Source of the DNA: Actinomyces marseillensis
Lineage (GTDB): Bacteria > Actinomycetota > Actinomycetes > Actinomycetales > Actinomycetaceae
Assembly (NCBI RefSeq): GCF_900155605.1
Contig: NZ_LT707420.1
Span: forward strand, 1,852,317-1,916,316
Reading direction: 5' to 3'
Length of the DNA: 64,000 nucleotides
Shown: piece after piece, positions 35,875 to 44,681 of the stretch
Position numbering within the stretch: the first letter of the stretch is position 1
How the letters are laid out: every line of letters starts with the position of its first letter
Program-made: the position numbers and the translations under genes
The notes under the pieces: model-generated
What the model was told of the DNA's origin: nothing
The model's input: the letters and a program-made list of their open reading frames with translations, nothing else
Database searches by the model: none

Positions 35875-36898
35875 GTCTTACCTGCACCACGCGCTCAATG
35901 GTGCTGTTTTGGACCAAGAACAGGCTCGAAGCGTATTCGAGCAGATGTCACGCGGCGAGCTCAGTGATATTGAAATCGCAGCGTTCTTGGGGGCGCTTCA
36001 CGCCCGTGGCGAGCAGCCCAGCGAAATCGCGGGTGCCGCCGAGGCCTTCCGACAAGCAGCGCAAAGCTTGACCACCGACGCCACCGGCATCATCGACGTG
36101 GTGGGCACGGGCGGTGACGGCGTGGGTACGATCAACGTCTCCACGGCCTCGGCCTTCGTCGCAGCATCCATGGGTTTGAAGGTCGCCAAGCACGGCAACC
36201 GTGCAGTGTCCTCGAAGGCGGGAGCAGCCGACCTCATCGAGGCTGCGGGAATTCCCCTGGACCTCTCCCCCGTATCTTCTGCCCAGCTCCTTGAGCGCAC
36301 AGGCTTTTGTTTCCTCTTCGCACAGAAGTACCACCCGGCAATGCGTTTCGTCGCCCCGGTGCGTGCAGCGCTCAAGAACCCGACGATCTTTAATCTCATC
36401 GGCCCCTTGGTGAACCCCGCCCACCTGTCCTATCAGGTTCTGGGCGTGGGCAAGCACGAACTCCTCGACGATGTCGCGCAGGCTCTGGCTTCCCTTGGAC
36501 TCGAACATGCTCTGGTTGTCCATGGAAGTGGGACCGACGAGTTCGCCGTCCACGGGCAAACTGAAGTCCGTGAAATCACTCGTGAAGGGATCTCCGCCTT
36601 CACTTGCACCCCCGAAGAACTGGGGATCACTCCGGCGCCCTTGTCGGATCTGATTGGTGGAGATGCGAGCGATAATCTTCGCCTCATCACTGATGTTTTC
36701 AACGGTTCGGGCGTTGCTGCTCAGCGCGACGCGATTGCCGCAACGACGGGAGCCATGCTCTATCTGGCCGGAAAGGCTCCCTCCTTGGTTGAAGGAACCA
36801 CCGCTGCGCTCGCCCAGCTCGCCAGCGGCGCAGTTGCCGAGCACCTTCAGACAATTGCTTCAACCGCACAAGAATTGAAGACGCAGGAGCAACAATGA
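35867..36898 (+). CDS. trpD: Anthranilate phosphoribosyltransferase
   Basis: Joins anthranilate and PRPP to phosphoribosylanthranilate, step 2 of the pathway. The 343-residue protein has normal length and the family signatures [23 protein letters not shown] (PRPP loop), [32 protein letters not shown] and [15 protein letters not shown]. The ATG has AAGGAG 5 nt upstream within the end of trpG; it overlaps the following trpCB gene by 4 bp (ATGA), so the set is tightly coupled. Confidence 0.97.
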   Translation: MSESYLHHALNGAVLDQEQARSVFEQMSRGELSDIEIAAFLGALHARGEQPSEIAGAAEAFRQAAQSLTTDATGIIDVVGTGGDGVGTINVSTASAFVAASMGLKVAKHGNRAVSSKAGAADLIEAAGIPLDLSPVSSAQLLERTGFCFLFAQKYHPAMRFVAPVRAALKNPTIFNLIGPLVNPAHLSYQVLGVGKHELLDDVAQALASLGLEHALVVHGSGTDEFAVHGQTEVREITREGISAFTCTPEELGITPAPLSDLIGGDASDNLRLITDVFNGSGVAAQRDAIAATTGAMLYLAGKAPSLVEGTTAALAQLASGAVAEHLQTIASTAQELKTQEQQ

Positions 36899-39186
36899 GC
36901 CAGCACACTTTCTCCCCGATGTCACAGCGCCTGCGCGCCACGGGAACAGTCCTTGATTCCTTGGTTGCAGCGCGACGCACGCGCCTTCCCGAACTCTACG
37001 AGGCCTACGGGGACATTGATCCCCTGACTCTGCCTCGATCCGAGCGCTCTTTCGAAGATGCCCTCCGCACCCGCACCTCGGGTGAAAACGGCATCGAGTC
37101 GCGCGCCACCGGTCCCGCAATCATCATGGAGTGCAAGTCTGCTTCCCCGACCCTGGGGACAATCATCGAGGGGACATATTCTCCGCGCCTCCTGGCTCGC
37201 GCCTATGCTCCCTACGCTGCGGCGATCAGCGTGCTGACCGAGCCCGATCGTTTCAACGGTCGCTTCGAGGACATCGACGAGGTGCGCGCCGAGGCCACTC
37301 AGCCGGTCTTGTGCAAGGACTTCGTCATTGATCCAATCCAGATCACCGCGGCGCGAGTGCACGGCGCAGACGCGATCTTGCTCATGTTGAGCGTTCTTGA
37401 TGACGAGGCCTATCGCGAGCTTTCCTTGGCAGCGCTTCGCTTGGGAATGGATGTTCTCACTGAGGTCGACACTGAAGACGATATGCGTCGCGCACAGCTA
37501 TTGGGCGCGCGAATTATCGGTATCAACAACCGGGATCTGCGCACACTCAACATTGACAAGGCACGTACTCGCGTACTTGCTCCCCTTGCTCCTGCTGGGG
37601 CGGTCATTGTCGGCGAATCGGGTGTGAGCTCTCGCAGTGATGTTGACGATCTTGCCCCTTACGTTGATGCCCTGCTGGTTGGTTCTCACCTTTCTGGTTC
37701 TGACGATCCCGCTCACGCGGCGTGGGAGATCACGGACGACGTTCCAAGCGCTGGCCAGGCATACTACGAAGCCCAGGCACGCTCAACGTCATGGGAACCG
37801 TACTCAAGCGAACGCCTCGGCGCCGGCGAAGGCGCGGCCACGGCCTCGGGAGAACACCCGACCAAGCTTTCCCCCTACTTCGGAGAGTTCGGCGGACAGT
37901 ACGTCCCCGAGCTCCTCATCCCTGCGCTCGACCAGCTCGAAGAAGCCTTCATCGAAGCAATCGATGATCCGAGCTTCATTGACGAGATCAACACTCTGTT
38001 GCGTCACTTCCTTGGCCGCCCCACTCCGGTCACGGAACTGCGTAACCTCTCCGGCGGAGCAGCACGGATCTTCCTCAAGCGAGAAGACCTCGTCCACGGC
38101 GGCGCACACAAGGGCAACCAGGTCCTCGGCCAGGCATTGCTTGCCAAGCGCATGGGAAAGACACGCATCATCGCCGAGACAGGTGCTGGCCAGCACGGCA
38201 CCGCAACCGCAATGGTCTGCGCACTCCTCGGCCTGGAATGCACGATCTACATGGGCGCGGTTGACGTTGTTCGACAAGCACCCAACGTTGAACGCATGGA
38301 ACTCATGGGCGCCACCGTCGTCCCGGTCACTGCCGGCAGCGGCACCCTCAAGGACGCCGTCAACGAGGCCCTGCGCGACTGGACAGCGACTTTTGCGACC
38401 TCCCACTATCTCTTGGGAACCGCGGCCGGCCCGCACCCCTTCCCCACGATCGTTCGCGAATTCCACCGCATTATTTCCACCGAGGCGCGTGCACAGATGC
38501 TCGCCATGACCGGTGGGCTTCCCGACGCCGTCATCGCCTGCGTCGGCGGTGGTTCCAATGCGATCGGAATGTTCGCCGATTTCATCGATGATCCCTCCGT
38601 TGCCCTCTACGGTGTCGAACCCGCTGGTGAGGGACTGGATAGCGGCCACCACGGGGCAGCAATCCACGAAGGTAAGGTTGGCGTCCTCCACGGTGCGCGC
38701 TCTTACCTCATGCGTACCGATGAGGGCCAAGTCGAAGAGTCCTACTCAATTTCGGCGGGTCTTGATTACCCGGGAGTCGGTCCCCAACATGCCTATCTGT
38801 CGGCAAGTGGGCGCGCGAACTATGTGGGGATTACCGACGAGGAAGCGGTCGAAGCTTTCATTGCTTTGTCACGCCACGAGGGAATTATCCCCGCAATGGA
38901 GTCCTCGCATGCTCTGGCCTACGCCCTGAAGATGGCAGCAGAGCTTGAAGCAAACGGGCAAACTGCCGGACTGCATGTCCCCGAGGGCCACACTCCCCGA
39001 CTTCTTGTGTGCCTATCGGGTCGCGGTGACAAGGACCTCGATCAGATACGCGAGCGCCTTGGTGGTTCTTTCTCGCGCGATGGCGCGGTTGCGCGCGCTG
39101 CTGAATTGGTCGCACAGGCACGAGCAGGCTCGGGTACCCACAGGACTCATTCCTACGATCTTTCGACCCCCAAGGAGGAGCGATGA
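36895..39186 (+). CDS. trpCB: TrpC-TrpB fusion: indole-3-glycerol-phosphate synthase / tryptophan synthase beta
   Basis: One 763-residue reading frame encodes two pathway enzymes. Residues about 1-275 are TrpC, with the catalytic Glu and Lys in IMECKSASP (79-81), [12 protein letters not shown] (K141), LTEV (E190) and GINNRDL. After a flexible linker (about 280-322) comes a complete TrpB from [13 protein letters not shown] (about 328), with the PLP-binding Lys in [10 protein letters not shown] (K406), GAGQHG, the phosphate loop GGGSNAIG and [10 protein letters not shown]. No TrpF domain lies between them. Both halves resemble the E. coli enzymes closely. It overlaps trpD and trpA by 4 bp each. 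No frameshift or stop is visible, so the fusion appears intact and functional. Confidence 0.95.
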   Translation: MSQHTFSPMSQRLRATGTVLDSLVAARRTRLPELYEAYGDIDPLTLPRSERSFEDALRTRTSGENGIESRATGPAIIMECKSASPTLGTIIEGTYSPRLLARAYAPYAAAISVLTEPDRFNGRFEDIDEVRAEATQPVLCKDFVIDPIQITAARVHGADAILLMLSVLDDEAYRELSLAALRLGMDVLTEVDTEDDMRRAQLLGARIIGINNRDLRTLNIDKARTRVLAPLAPAGAVIVGESGVSSRSDVDDLAPYVDALLVGSHLSGSDDPAHAAWEITDDVPSAGQAYYEAQARSTSWEPYSSERLGAGEGAATASGEHPTKLSPYFGEFGGQYVPELLIPALDQLEEAFIEAIDDPSFIDEINTLLRHFLGRPTPVTELRNLSGGAARIFLKREDLVHGGAHKGNQVLGQALLAKRMGKTRIIAETGAGQHGTATAMVCALLGLECTIYMGAVDVVRQAPNVERMELMGATVVPVTAGSGTLKDAVNEALRDWTATFATSHYLLGTAAGPHPFPTIVREFHRIISTEARAQMLAMTGGLPDAVIACVGGGSNAIGMFADFIDDPSVALYGVEPAGEGLDSGHHGAAIHEGKVGVLHGARSYLMRTDEGQVEESYSISAGLDYPGVGPQHAYLSASGRANYVGITDEEAVEAFIALSRHEGIIPAMESSHALAYALKMAAELEANGQTAGLHVPEGHTPRLLVCLSGRGDKDLDQIRERLGGSFSRDGAVARAAELVAQARAGSGTHRTHSYDLSTPKEER

Positions 39187-40040
39187 CCCGCTACGAATCC
39201 ATGTTCGAGCGCTGCGCGGCTGAGGGGCGCGGGGCGATCGTCCCCTTCGTGATGCTCGGAGACCCCACTGCTAGCGCCTGCGAAGCAATCATCGAGGCCC
39301 TGATCGCCGATGGCGCGGACGCTTTGGAATTGGGCATTCCTTTCTCCGACCCGGTCGCTGATGGTGTCGTCATCCAGGAAGCACACCTACGTGCTCTTAA
39401 TGCCGGAATCGGCTTCGAGGAGTCTTTCGCGATCTTAGGCAGCATTCGCGCAGCTCACCCCGAACTTCCTATCGGCCTGCTCGTCTACGCGAATGTTCCT
39501 TTCTCCATCGGTATCGAGCGTTTCTATGCGCGCTGCGCCGAGGTCGGAGTGGATTCGGTCCTCATCCCCGATGTACCAATCCGCGAGGGCAATCCTTTTA
39601 GCAAGGCGGCTCTTGCCTGCGGCGTCGATAGCGTCTACATTGCACCGCCTTCGGCCTCCCCACGTACCCTCAGCGATGTCGCGCGTTCGGCCCGCGGGTA
39701 TGTGTATGCGGTTTCGCGTGTGGGAGTAACCGGCGCCGATCATGAGGCCTCGACCGTCGGCTTGCACGAGGCCGTAGCGACCTTGCGCGAGCAGGCTGCA
39801 GCGCCGGTGCTTCTGGGATTTGGGATTTCCCGCCCCGAACACGTGCGCGATGCAATTGAAGCGGGAGCTGATGGGGCAATTTCTGGCTCCGCGATTGTTC
39901 GCATTATTGCGCGGCATGCAGCGGAAATCACCGCGCAGGAAGGCCAAGAGTCTTCTCCCGCGATGGATACTCTCCTTTCAGAGCTCCGCGATTTCTTTGT
40001 ACCCATGCGTCAGGCAACTGTACGCGGGAGCGCGCGCTAG
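39183..40040 (+). CDS. trpA: Tryptophan synthase alpha subunit
   Basis: Cleaves indole-3-glycerol phosphate to indole and glyceraldehyde-3-phosphate, passing indole to TrpB. The 285-residue TIM barrel contains the catalytic pair in [15 protein letters not shown] (Glu and Asp), the [16 protein letters not shown] segment, and phosphate-binding [10 protein letters not shown] and [10 protein letters not shown]. The ATG has AAGGAGGAG upstream and overlaps the trpCB stop (ATGA). Its partner subunit is the C-terminal half of the TrpC-TrpB fusion. Confidence 0.97.
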   Translation: MTRYESMFERCAAEGRGAIVPFVMLGDPTASACEAIIEALIADGADALELGIPFSDPVADGVVIQEAHLRALNAGIGFEESFAILGSIRAAHPELPIGLLVYANVPFSIGIERFYARCAEVGVDSVLIPDVPIREGNPFSKAALACGVDSVYIAPPSASPRTLSDVARSARGYVYAVSRVGVTGADHEASTVGLHEAVATLREQAAAPVLLGFGISRPEHVRDAIEAGADGAISGSAIVRIIARHAAEITAQEGQESSPAMDTLLSELRDFFVPMRQATVRGSAR

Positions 40041-40042
40041 TC

Positions 40043-40780
40043 ATGGATATCCTTCCCGCCCTGGATGTTGCTTCCGGCCTCGCCCTCACGCACCGCAATG
40101 CGGATGGGCGTGAGGAGGGGGCCGCTGCAGATCCAATTCGGATCGCCCGCGACTTCATCGATTGCGGGGCGCGCTGGATCCACCTCGTTGATATTGATGC
40201 GGCTTTCGGGCGCGGGAATAATGCTGAAGTATTGGGCGATCTCATTGCGCAGGTTCAGCGGTGGAGCGCCCAAAATCCTTGCCGTATTGAATGGTCTGGT
40301 GGAGTAAAAGGCGGGGAGGATATCGAAACTGCGTTAAGCGCGGGAGCTGATCGGGTCAATCTGGCTTCGCAGGCCCTGGTTGACCTCGATGAAGTTGCCT
40401 CGCTCATCGCTCACTTTGGGGAGCGTCTCAATATCTGCATCGACGTCGAAGAGGGGCGTATTCGTCCGCGCGCTTGCGAAGGCGATGTGGGTGACCTGTG
40501 GAGCGTGTGCGGCCGCCTTGAGCGCGCCGGCGCAAGGCGCTACATCGTTACCGAGAAGAAGAGGGACGGAGCGCTTATGGGACCGCCCGTAGAGCTCCTG
40601 AGAGATCTACGGGCGAGAACACGTGCTGATCTTGTTGCTTCGGGCGGAATCCGTCACTTGGACGATATCCGTACCCTCACACGCGAGGGCTATATTGACG
40701 GCGCAATCGTTGGAAAAGCACTGTATGTGGGAAGTTTAAGTTTGGCGCAGGCTTTGGAGGCCTCACAGAGCGTTTGCTAG
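40043..40780 (+). CDS. priA: PriA-type phosphoribosyl isomerase, probably acting as TrpF
   Basis: A 245-residue (beta-alpha)8 isomerase of the HisA/PriA family, 2 bp after trpA. PriA in most actinobacteria serves both histidine (HisA) and tryptophan (TrpF) synthesis. Here the two catalytic Asp are kept (D8 in LPALDVA; D175 in KKRDGALMG), as is R143. However, the residues aligned with R19 and W145 of M. tuberculosis PriA, which contact the histidine-pathway substrate, are Thr16 and Cys145. No trpF exists in the operon, so this gene must supply that step. I infer a TrpF-specialised enzyme; without an assay it might still be bifunctional. Its 3' end overlaps the convergent DUF3117 gene by 18 bp. 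Confidence 0.88.
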   Translation: MDILPALDVASGLALTHRNADGREEGAAADPIRIARDFIDCGARWIHLVDIDAAFGRGNNAEVLGDLIAQVQRWSAQNPCRIEWSGGVKGGEDIETALSAGADRVNLASQALVDLDEVASLIAHFGERLNICIDVEEGRIRPRACEGDVGDLWSVCGRLERAGARRYIVTEKKRDGALMGPPVELLRDLRARTRADLVASGGIRHLDDIRTLTREGYIDGAIVGKALYVGSLSLAQALEASQSVC

Positions 40781-40927
40781 CGCTTGGGCAAGTTCCTTTG
40801 CTTCTTCTGCGCTCAGTTCAATCACGAGGCGTCCGCCGCCTTCGCTGGGAATACGCATGACAATCCCACGACCTTCTTTTTCTGCCTCTAAAGGACCGTC
40901 GCCGGTCCGCGGCTTCATAGCTGCCAT
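40763..40927 (-). CDS. DUF3117 small conserved protein
   Basis: A 54-residue protein, MAAMKPRTGDGPLEAEKEG... ending LSAEEAKELAQALANAL, which matches the highly conserved actinobacterial DUF3117 family of unknown function. The ATG at 40927 has AGGGA upstream; the frame extends 12 codons further without support. It is tail-to-tail with priA and downstream of the LOG gene. An AT-rich stretch before it (about 40945-41000) probably holds its promoter. Confidence 0.9.
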   Translation of the reverse strand: MAAMKPRTGDGPLEAEKEGRGIVMRIPSEGGGRLVIELSAEEAKELAQALANAL

Positions 40928-41005
40928 GTCCGTTTCCCTTCCGAAAGATCGGTATTTAAACACTTATATTCTACCGGGAACGACCTATTTTAGTAGGGAT
41001 GTGAA

Positions 41006-41740
41006 CTACTCGTGTCCAACTACTCTTTCCACTGCTTCTTCGGCGCTATCTACCACGTGGAGCAGTTCCGGGTCTTCATCGGAGAGCATTCCAGACGCGC
41101 GCATCGTTGAATTAATCCATTCAACCAGCCCGCCCCAGTAGTCCCGACCGACTAAAACAATCGGGAAGGACTTGACCTTTCCTGTTTGAACCAGAGTCGC
41201 CGCTTCGAAAAGCTCATCCATTGTTCCAAAGCCGCCGGGCATGACAATGAAACCCAGCGAGTACTTCATGAACATCGTCTTGCGGGCGAAGAAATACCGG
41301 AAATTCACGCCGATATTGACCCATTCGTTCATTCCCTGCTCATGAGGAAGTTCAATTCCGAGGCCCACAGAGCTTCCACCAGCTTCCCAAGCTCCACGGT
41401 TTGCAGCCTCCATGATCCCCGGGCCACCACCTGTAATAACCGCATAGCCAGAGCGAACCAGGAGCGAACCGATGGTGCGTGCCCGCTCCCAATCTTCACT
41501 ACCCGCAGGGGTACGAGCCGATCCGAAAACCGAAACCGCTGGACCTAAATCAGCCAGCGCACCAAAGCCTTCGACGAACTCAGATTGGATACGCAGAACC
41601 CGCCACGGGTCTTCGTGCAACCAATCCGCGGAAGATTGGCTCCGCAAGAGCCCGGCATCGGAAGTTTCGTGAGGGATCTTTCCTCCGCGAAGGATCACGG
41701 GGCCTCGGCGATAGGAAGCTTGCGGTGTGGGAGTATCCAT
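41006..41740 (-). CDS. LOG-family (TIGR00730) Rossmann-fold phosphoribohydrolase
   Basis: A 244-residue protein of the LOG family, whose members cleave N6-modified AMP to free base and ribose-5-phosphate. Family motifs are SVFGSARTPAG, TGGGPGIMEAANRGA and the active-site MPGGFGTMDELFE. The N-terminal 45 residues form an extension found in actinobacterial members. The ATG has AGAGG 5 nt upstream. It starts 8 bp after the BMP lipoprotein gene ends, so the two are likely co-transcribed. Confidence 0.9.
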   Translation of the reverse strand: MDTPTPQASYRRGPVILRGGKIPHETSDAGLLRSQSSADWLHEDPWRVLRIQSEFVEGFGALADLGPAVSVFGSARTPAGSEDWERARTIGSLLVRSGYAVITGGGPGIMEAANRGAWEAGGSSVGLGIELPHEQGMNEWVNIGVNFRYFFARKTMFMKYSLGFIVMPGGFGTMDELFEAATLVQTGKVKSFPIVLVGRDYWGGLVEWINSTMRASGMLSDEDPELLHVVDSAEEAVERVVGHE

Positions 41741-41748
41741 GGTGTCCT

Positions 41749-42810
41749 CTACTTTTTCTGGGAAAAGATGAGTGGGTCGAAAGGAGTGGAAATGACAAGC
41801 TCGCCGGTGATCATCTGCTGACGCATGGTGGCAAGAGCATCCTTCAGTTCCGGAGTCATCAGCGCCTCGTGGGCAGCAAATGGCGCCAGAACCACCCCGT
41901 TATTATCAAGAGAATCAATGACCGCCTGAGGGGAAAATTCGCTTCCGCGAGCAGCCGTAATTGCCTCGCTCAGGTGGTCCTTGGTCAACGTCGACACAGC
42001 GGTGATGATCTGGGCTGAATTCGTCGGAGCCCCATCCCCCATCCACACGAGCCTTTGGGCAGAGTTATTTCCTGCTTCTTCAAGAGCGCGAAGAGCCCCC
42101 TGATTCCCTGCGTCGGCAAAAGGAACAAGAATATCCGCACCGCTGCTCAAGGCTTTCGCGGCCGCATCTTTGATGCTGGATTCATCGTCGCTCCCGGTGA
42201 ATGTCCCCTTCAGGCGCGTCGGATCCCATCCGAGAAAACGAATTGAGGTTCCGTACGCCTGGTTGTAGGCGTCGATTCCCTGCATGAAAGCATCCATCAG
42301 TGCTTGGCGCTCGCTGGTTTCAACTCCCCCAAAGCCGGCGATCGTTCCCGTTGTTGTCATTCCGGCTGTTGCGTAGCCCGCGAGATACGCCCCCTGTGTT
42401 GCTTTCGAGGCGATAACCTTGCCGTTGCTCACCTCGCTGGGCTTCCCACCAGCGACGAAATCTGAATCGACCGCAATAAAGCGCACTTTCGAGTACTTGT
42501 GTGCAGCCTGAGTCGTGGCCTCGGCAATCCCTTGGCCTTCTGAAACGATGATCGTGCAGCCATCCTCGAGGAGTCCTTTAAGCTCCCCCGCGCCCGTGGC
42601 CAGTTTCGTTTCTCCTCCAATCTCCGAGGCCGCCTCTGCGATTGCCCTCTTAGCGGGAGTTTGCGAGGCGTTAGAGTCCCACCCGGAAGCATCGGAGATC
42701 CCACAGATCTTCGGCGAAGCCGACGAAGGAGAGGACTGCGACGAGCATGCTCCAAGAAGAAGAACCGCAGTGGTCGCGGCCAGGAGACGCGCTGAAGAGT
42801 GTCTGGTCAT
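41749..42810 (-). CDS. Orphan BMP-family (nucleoside-binding) lipoprotein
   Basis: A 353-residue lipoprotein of the BMP/Med family. A signal (MTRHSSARLLAATTAVLLL) ends in the lipobox LGAC, followed by a Ser-rich tether. The fold is shown by CGISDASGWDSNASQTP, the LAGYATAGMTTTGTIAGFGG stretch and GADILVPFADAGNQGA. It is a paralogue of the BMP protein at 58451, but no permease or ATPase gene is beside it. The start is either the ATG at 42810 or 42819; neither has a good ribosome-binding site, and translation may be coupled to the manC stop at 42821. It may share the NupOPQ-type transporter or act as a receptor. Confidence 0.85.
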   Translation of the reverse strand: MTRHSSARLLAATTAVLLLGACSSQSSPSSASPKICGISDASGWDSNASQTPAKRAIAEAASEIGGETKLATGAGELKGLLEDGCTIIVSEGQGIAEATTQAAHKYSKVRFIAVDSDFVAGGKPSEVSNGKVIASKATQGAYLAGYATAGMTTTGTIAGFGGVETSERQALMDAFMQGIDAYNQAYGTSIRFLGWDPTRLKGTFTGSDDESSIKDAAAKALSSGADILVPFADAGNQGALRALEEAGNNSAQRLVWMGDGAPTNSAQIITAVSTLTKDHLSEAITAARGSEFSPQAVIDSLDNNGVVLAPFAAHEALMTPELKDALATMRQQMITGELVISTPFDPLIFSQKK

Positions 42811-42820
42811 GTCTTTCATC

Positions 42821-43885
42821 TTAAAGGAGCTCGGCTTGCCCATTCTGAGACAGGGAATCGACAGCTTTCTTCACGTCCTGGGCACGATTTCGATCAACAA
42901 CAAGAATTGCGTCCTGCGTTGCAATCACCGCAAGATTCTCAGCACCAACCAAAATGATCTTCTGTCCGGTCATCGAACGGACAAAAGTTTGGGGAGAATC
43001 AATGCGTAGAGCCTCACCTTCAGGGCTGATATCGGCGAGAGCATCAAAGTCACCGACATCTGTCCACCCCATGTCGCGAGCTGGAACAACGGCAACGCCC
43101 CCTTCAAGCGACAAAGGCTCGGCAATCGCATGATCGATGGCGATCTTCGTCAGCAGCGGCCAATGCTCATCCAAAGCTGTGGAGAAGTCTCCGATCCCCC
43201 AAGCCTCGGCGATCTTGCTGAGGTGGAGGTCCATATCCGGATGGAATTGAGCGAGACGACGAACAAGAGTCCCCGCAGTCATGATGAACATGCCCGCATT
43301 CCACAGATATCCAGCTTCGACGTAGGCGCGAGCGGTTTGCTCATCGGGCTTTTCGACGAAAGAACTGACAACAGCCCCGTTTTCTGGTTGATCCTGATCG
43401 AAAGGATCTCCCGGAGCAATGTACCCGTAAGCCGTTGACGGAGTCGAGGGAGAAAGACCAACGGTGACAACGTAATCACGCTCAGCACAATCGAGGGCGC
43501 GGCTGATGCAGGAGAGAAGAACATCGGGATGAGTGATCGCGTGGTCAGCTGCAAAGGAAGCAATGGGAGCATCATCGCCAAAACGCTGGCGAATAATGTA
43601 GGCAGCAAAGCCAATAGCGGGCATGGAATCTCGCCCTTGGGGCTCAACTAAGACAGTGATATCGCGCCCCTGGGGAATCTGAGCGCGCACTGCTTCTTCG
43701 TGTGCTTTGCCAGTGACGATCGTAAAAGACTGCGCCACAGGATCGAGGCGGTCAATAGTTTCTTGCAGGAGGCTCTTCCCGCTCATACGAAGGTCAAGAA
43801 GGAACTTTGGTCGGTCTTTACGCGAGAGAGGCCACAGCCTAGAGCCCACTCCACCCGCGGGAATAATAACGTGCACGCGCTTCAT
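42821..43885 (-). CDS. manC: Mannose-1-phosphate guanylyltransferase
   Basis: Makes GDP-mannose from mannose-1-phosphate and GTP for glycan and lipid mannosylation. The 354-residue protein has the nucleotidyltransferase signature IIPAGGVGSRLWPLSRKDRPKFLL (G-loop plus signature Lys), the FASFAADHAI-type metal motif, FVEKPD and GYLWNAGMF. The ATG at 43885 (MKRVHVII) was chosen because the signature must lie close to the N-terminus; upstream codons overlap the rplY terminator. No ribosome-binding site is visible. It probably heads an operon with the BMP lipoprotein and LOG genes. Confidence 0.93.
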   Translation of the reverse strand: MKRVHVIIPAGGVGSRLWPLSRKDRPKFLLDLRMSGKSLLQETIDRLDPVAQSFTIVTGKAHEEAVRAQIPQGRDITVLVEPQGRDSMPAIGFAAYIIRQRFGDDAPIASFAADHAITHPDVLLSCISRALDCAERDYVVTVGLSPSTPSTAYGYIAPGDPFDQDQPENGAVVSSFVEKPDEQTARAYVEAGYLWNAGMFIMTAGTLVRRLAQFHPDMDLHLSKIAEAWGIGDFSTALDEHWPLLTKIAIDHAIAEPLSLEGGVAVVPARDMGWTDVGDFDALADISPEGEALRIDSPQTFVRSMTGQKIILVGAENLAVIATQDAILVVDRNRAQDVKKAVDSLSQNGQAELL

Positions 43886-43903
43886 ACCATTCAGTGTAAT
43901 AAA

Positions 43904-43935
43904 CGGGAGGCTCGCCCCTAGGGGCGAGCCTCCCG
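43904..43935 (-). terminator. Terminator of rplY
   Basis: A perfect 32-bp palindrome (two 16-bp arms, centre CCTAGG) lies 14 bp after the rplY stop and is followed on the minus strand by TTTATT. Confidence 0.88.
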
Positions 43936-43949
43936 AAATTAAAGTGAGA

Positions 43950-44543
43950 TCACTCGGCAGATTCGGCTGCTTCCTCGGCGGGAGCTGCCTCTTCCTCTTC
44001 TTCGACAACCTCTTCGCTGACCGTGACAACGACGGTCTCGGGATCGAGCTCGGAGACGACGCCCTTGGGGAAGGTCACGTCGGCAACGCGAACCGCAGTT
44101 CCGGCCTCGACACCGGTGATGTCGACCTCGATGGACTCAGGGATGGAGGTGGCGGGAGCCTTGACCAGCAGGGCGAACTCTTCCTGAGTGTGCTGGGTGC
44201 CGGGGGCAGGCTCACCAATGATGGAAACCGGAACCTCGACGTCAACGAGTTCGCCGGCCTTGACGGCCAGGAAGTCTGCGTGGAGCAGGTTACGGGAAAC
44301 GGGGTGACGCTGAACTTCCTTCACCAGAGCAAGGTGCTTCTTGCCTTCGATGACCAGCTCGACCAGAGCGTTCTTCTGGCCGCGGACGGCCAGGAAGAGC
44401 TCGTGACCGGGGAGATCAACTTGGAGGGGGGCATCGCCGTGTCCGTAAAGAACACCGGGAACCAAGCCTGCGCGACGTGCGCGACGTGCTGCACCCTTAC
44501 CAAATTCGCTACGGGTCTGTGCGACCAGCGTGGGGTTGCTCAT
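43950..44543 (-). CDS. rplY: 50S ribosomal protein L25 (Ctc form)
   Basis: A 197-residue, two-domain L25/Ctc protein that binds 5S rRNA. The N-terminal L25 domain (LVAQTRSEFGKGAARRARRAGLVPGVLYG, HADFLAVKAGELVDVEVP) is followed by the TL5-type C-terminal beta domain and a Glu/Ala-rich tail (EEVVEEEEEAAPAEEAAESAE). The ATG at 44543 has AAGGAGG 7 nt upstream. It follows prs in the order known from other actinobacteria. Confidence 0.95.
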   Translation of the reverse strand: MSNPTLVAQTRSEFGKGAARRARRAGLVPGVLYGHGDAPLQVDLPGHELFLAVRGQKNALVELVIEGKKHLALVKEVQRHPVSRNLLHADFLAVKAGELVDVEVPVSIIGEPAPGTQHTQEEFALLVKAPATSIPESIEVDITGVEAGTAVRVADVTFPKGVVSELDPETVVVTVSEEVVEEEEEAAPAEEAAESAE

Positions 44544-44681
44544 GAGAGCCTCCTTCAAATAGTTCATTCCACGCACCGGCGCTAGGAATCTGAAGGAGGA
44601 GTCCTACAGAAAGCCCTGTCGATAACGGCGCTTTCGCGCCCTCGCCGGAGCAACCTAGCTAGGATAGCGCGTTTAACGGTT

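Noticed and set aside
35948..36844. 298-codon minus-strand frame opposite trpD
   Set aside because: Antisense shadow of a highly conserved enzyme in a tightly overlapped operon.
37804..38730. 308-codon minus-strand frame opposite the TrpB half of the fusion
   Set aside because: Shadow of a conserved enzyme; no start signal and no recognisable protein features.
43904..43935. Perfect palindrome as the end of a mobile element
   Set aside because: There is no transposase, target duplication or second copy; its position after rplY and the T-rich flank fit a terminator.
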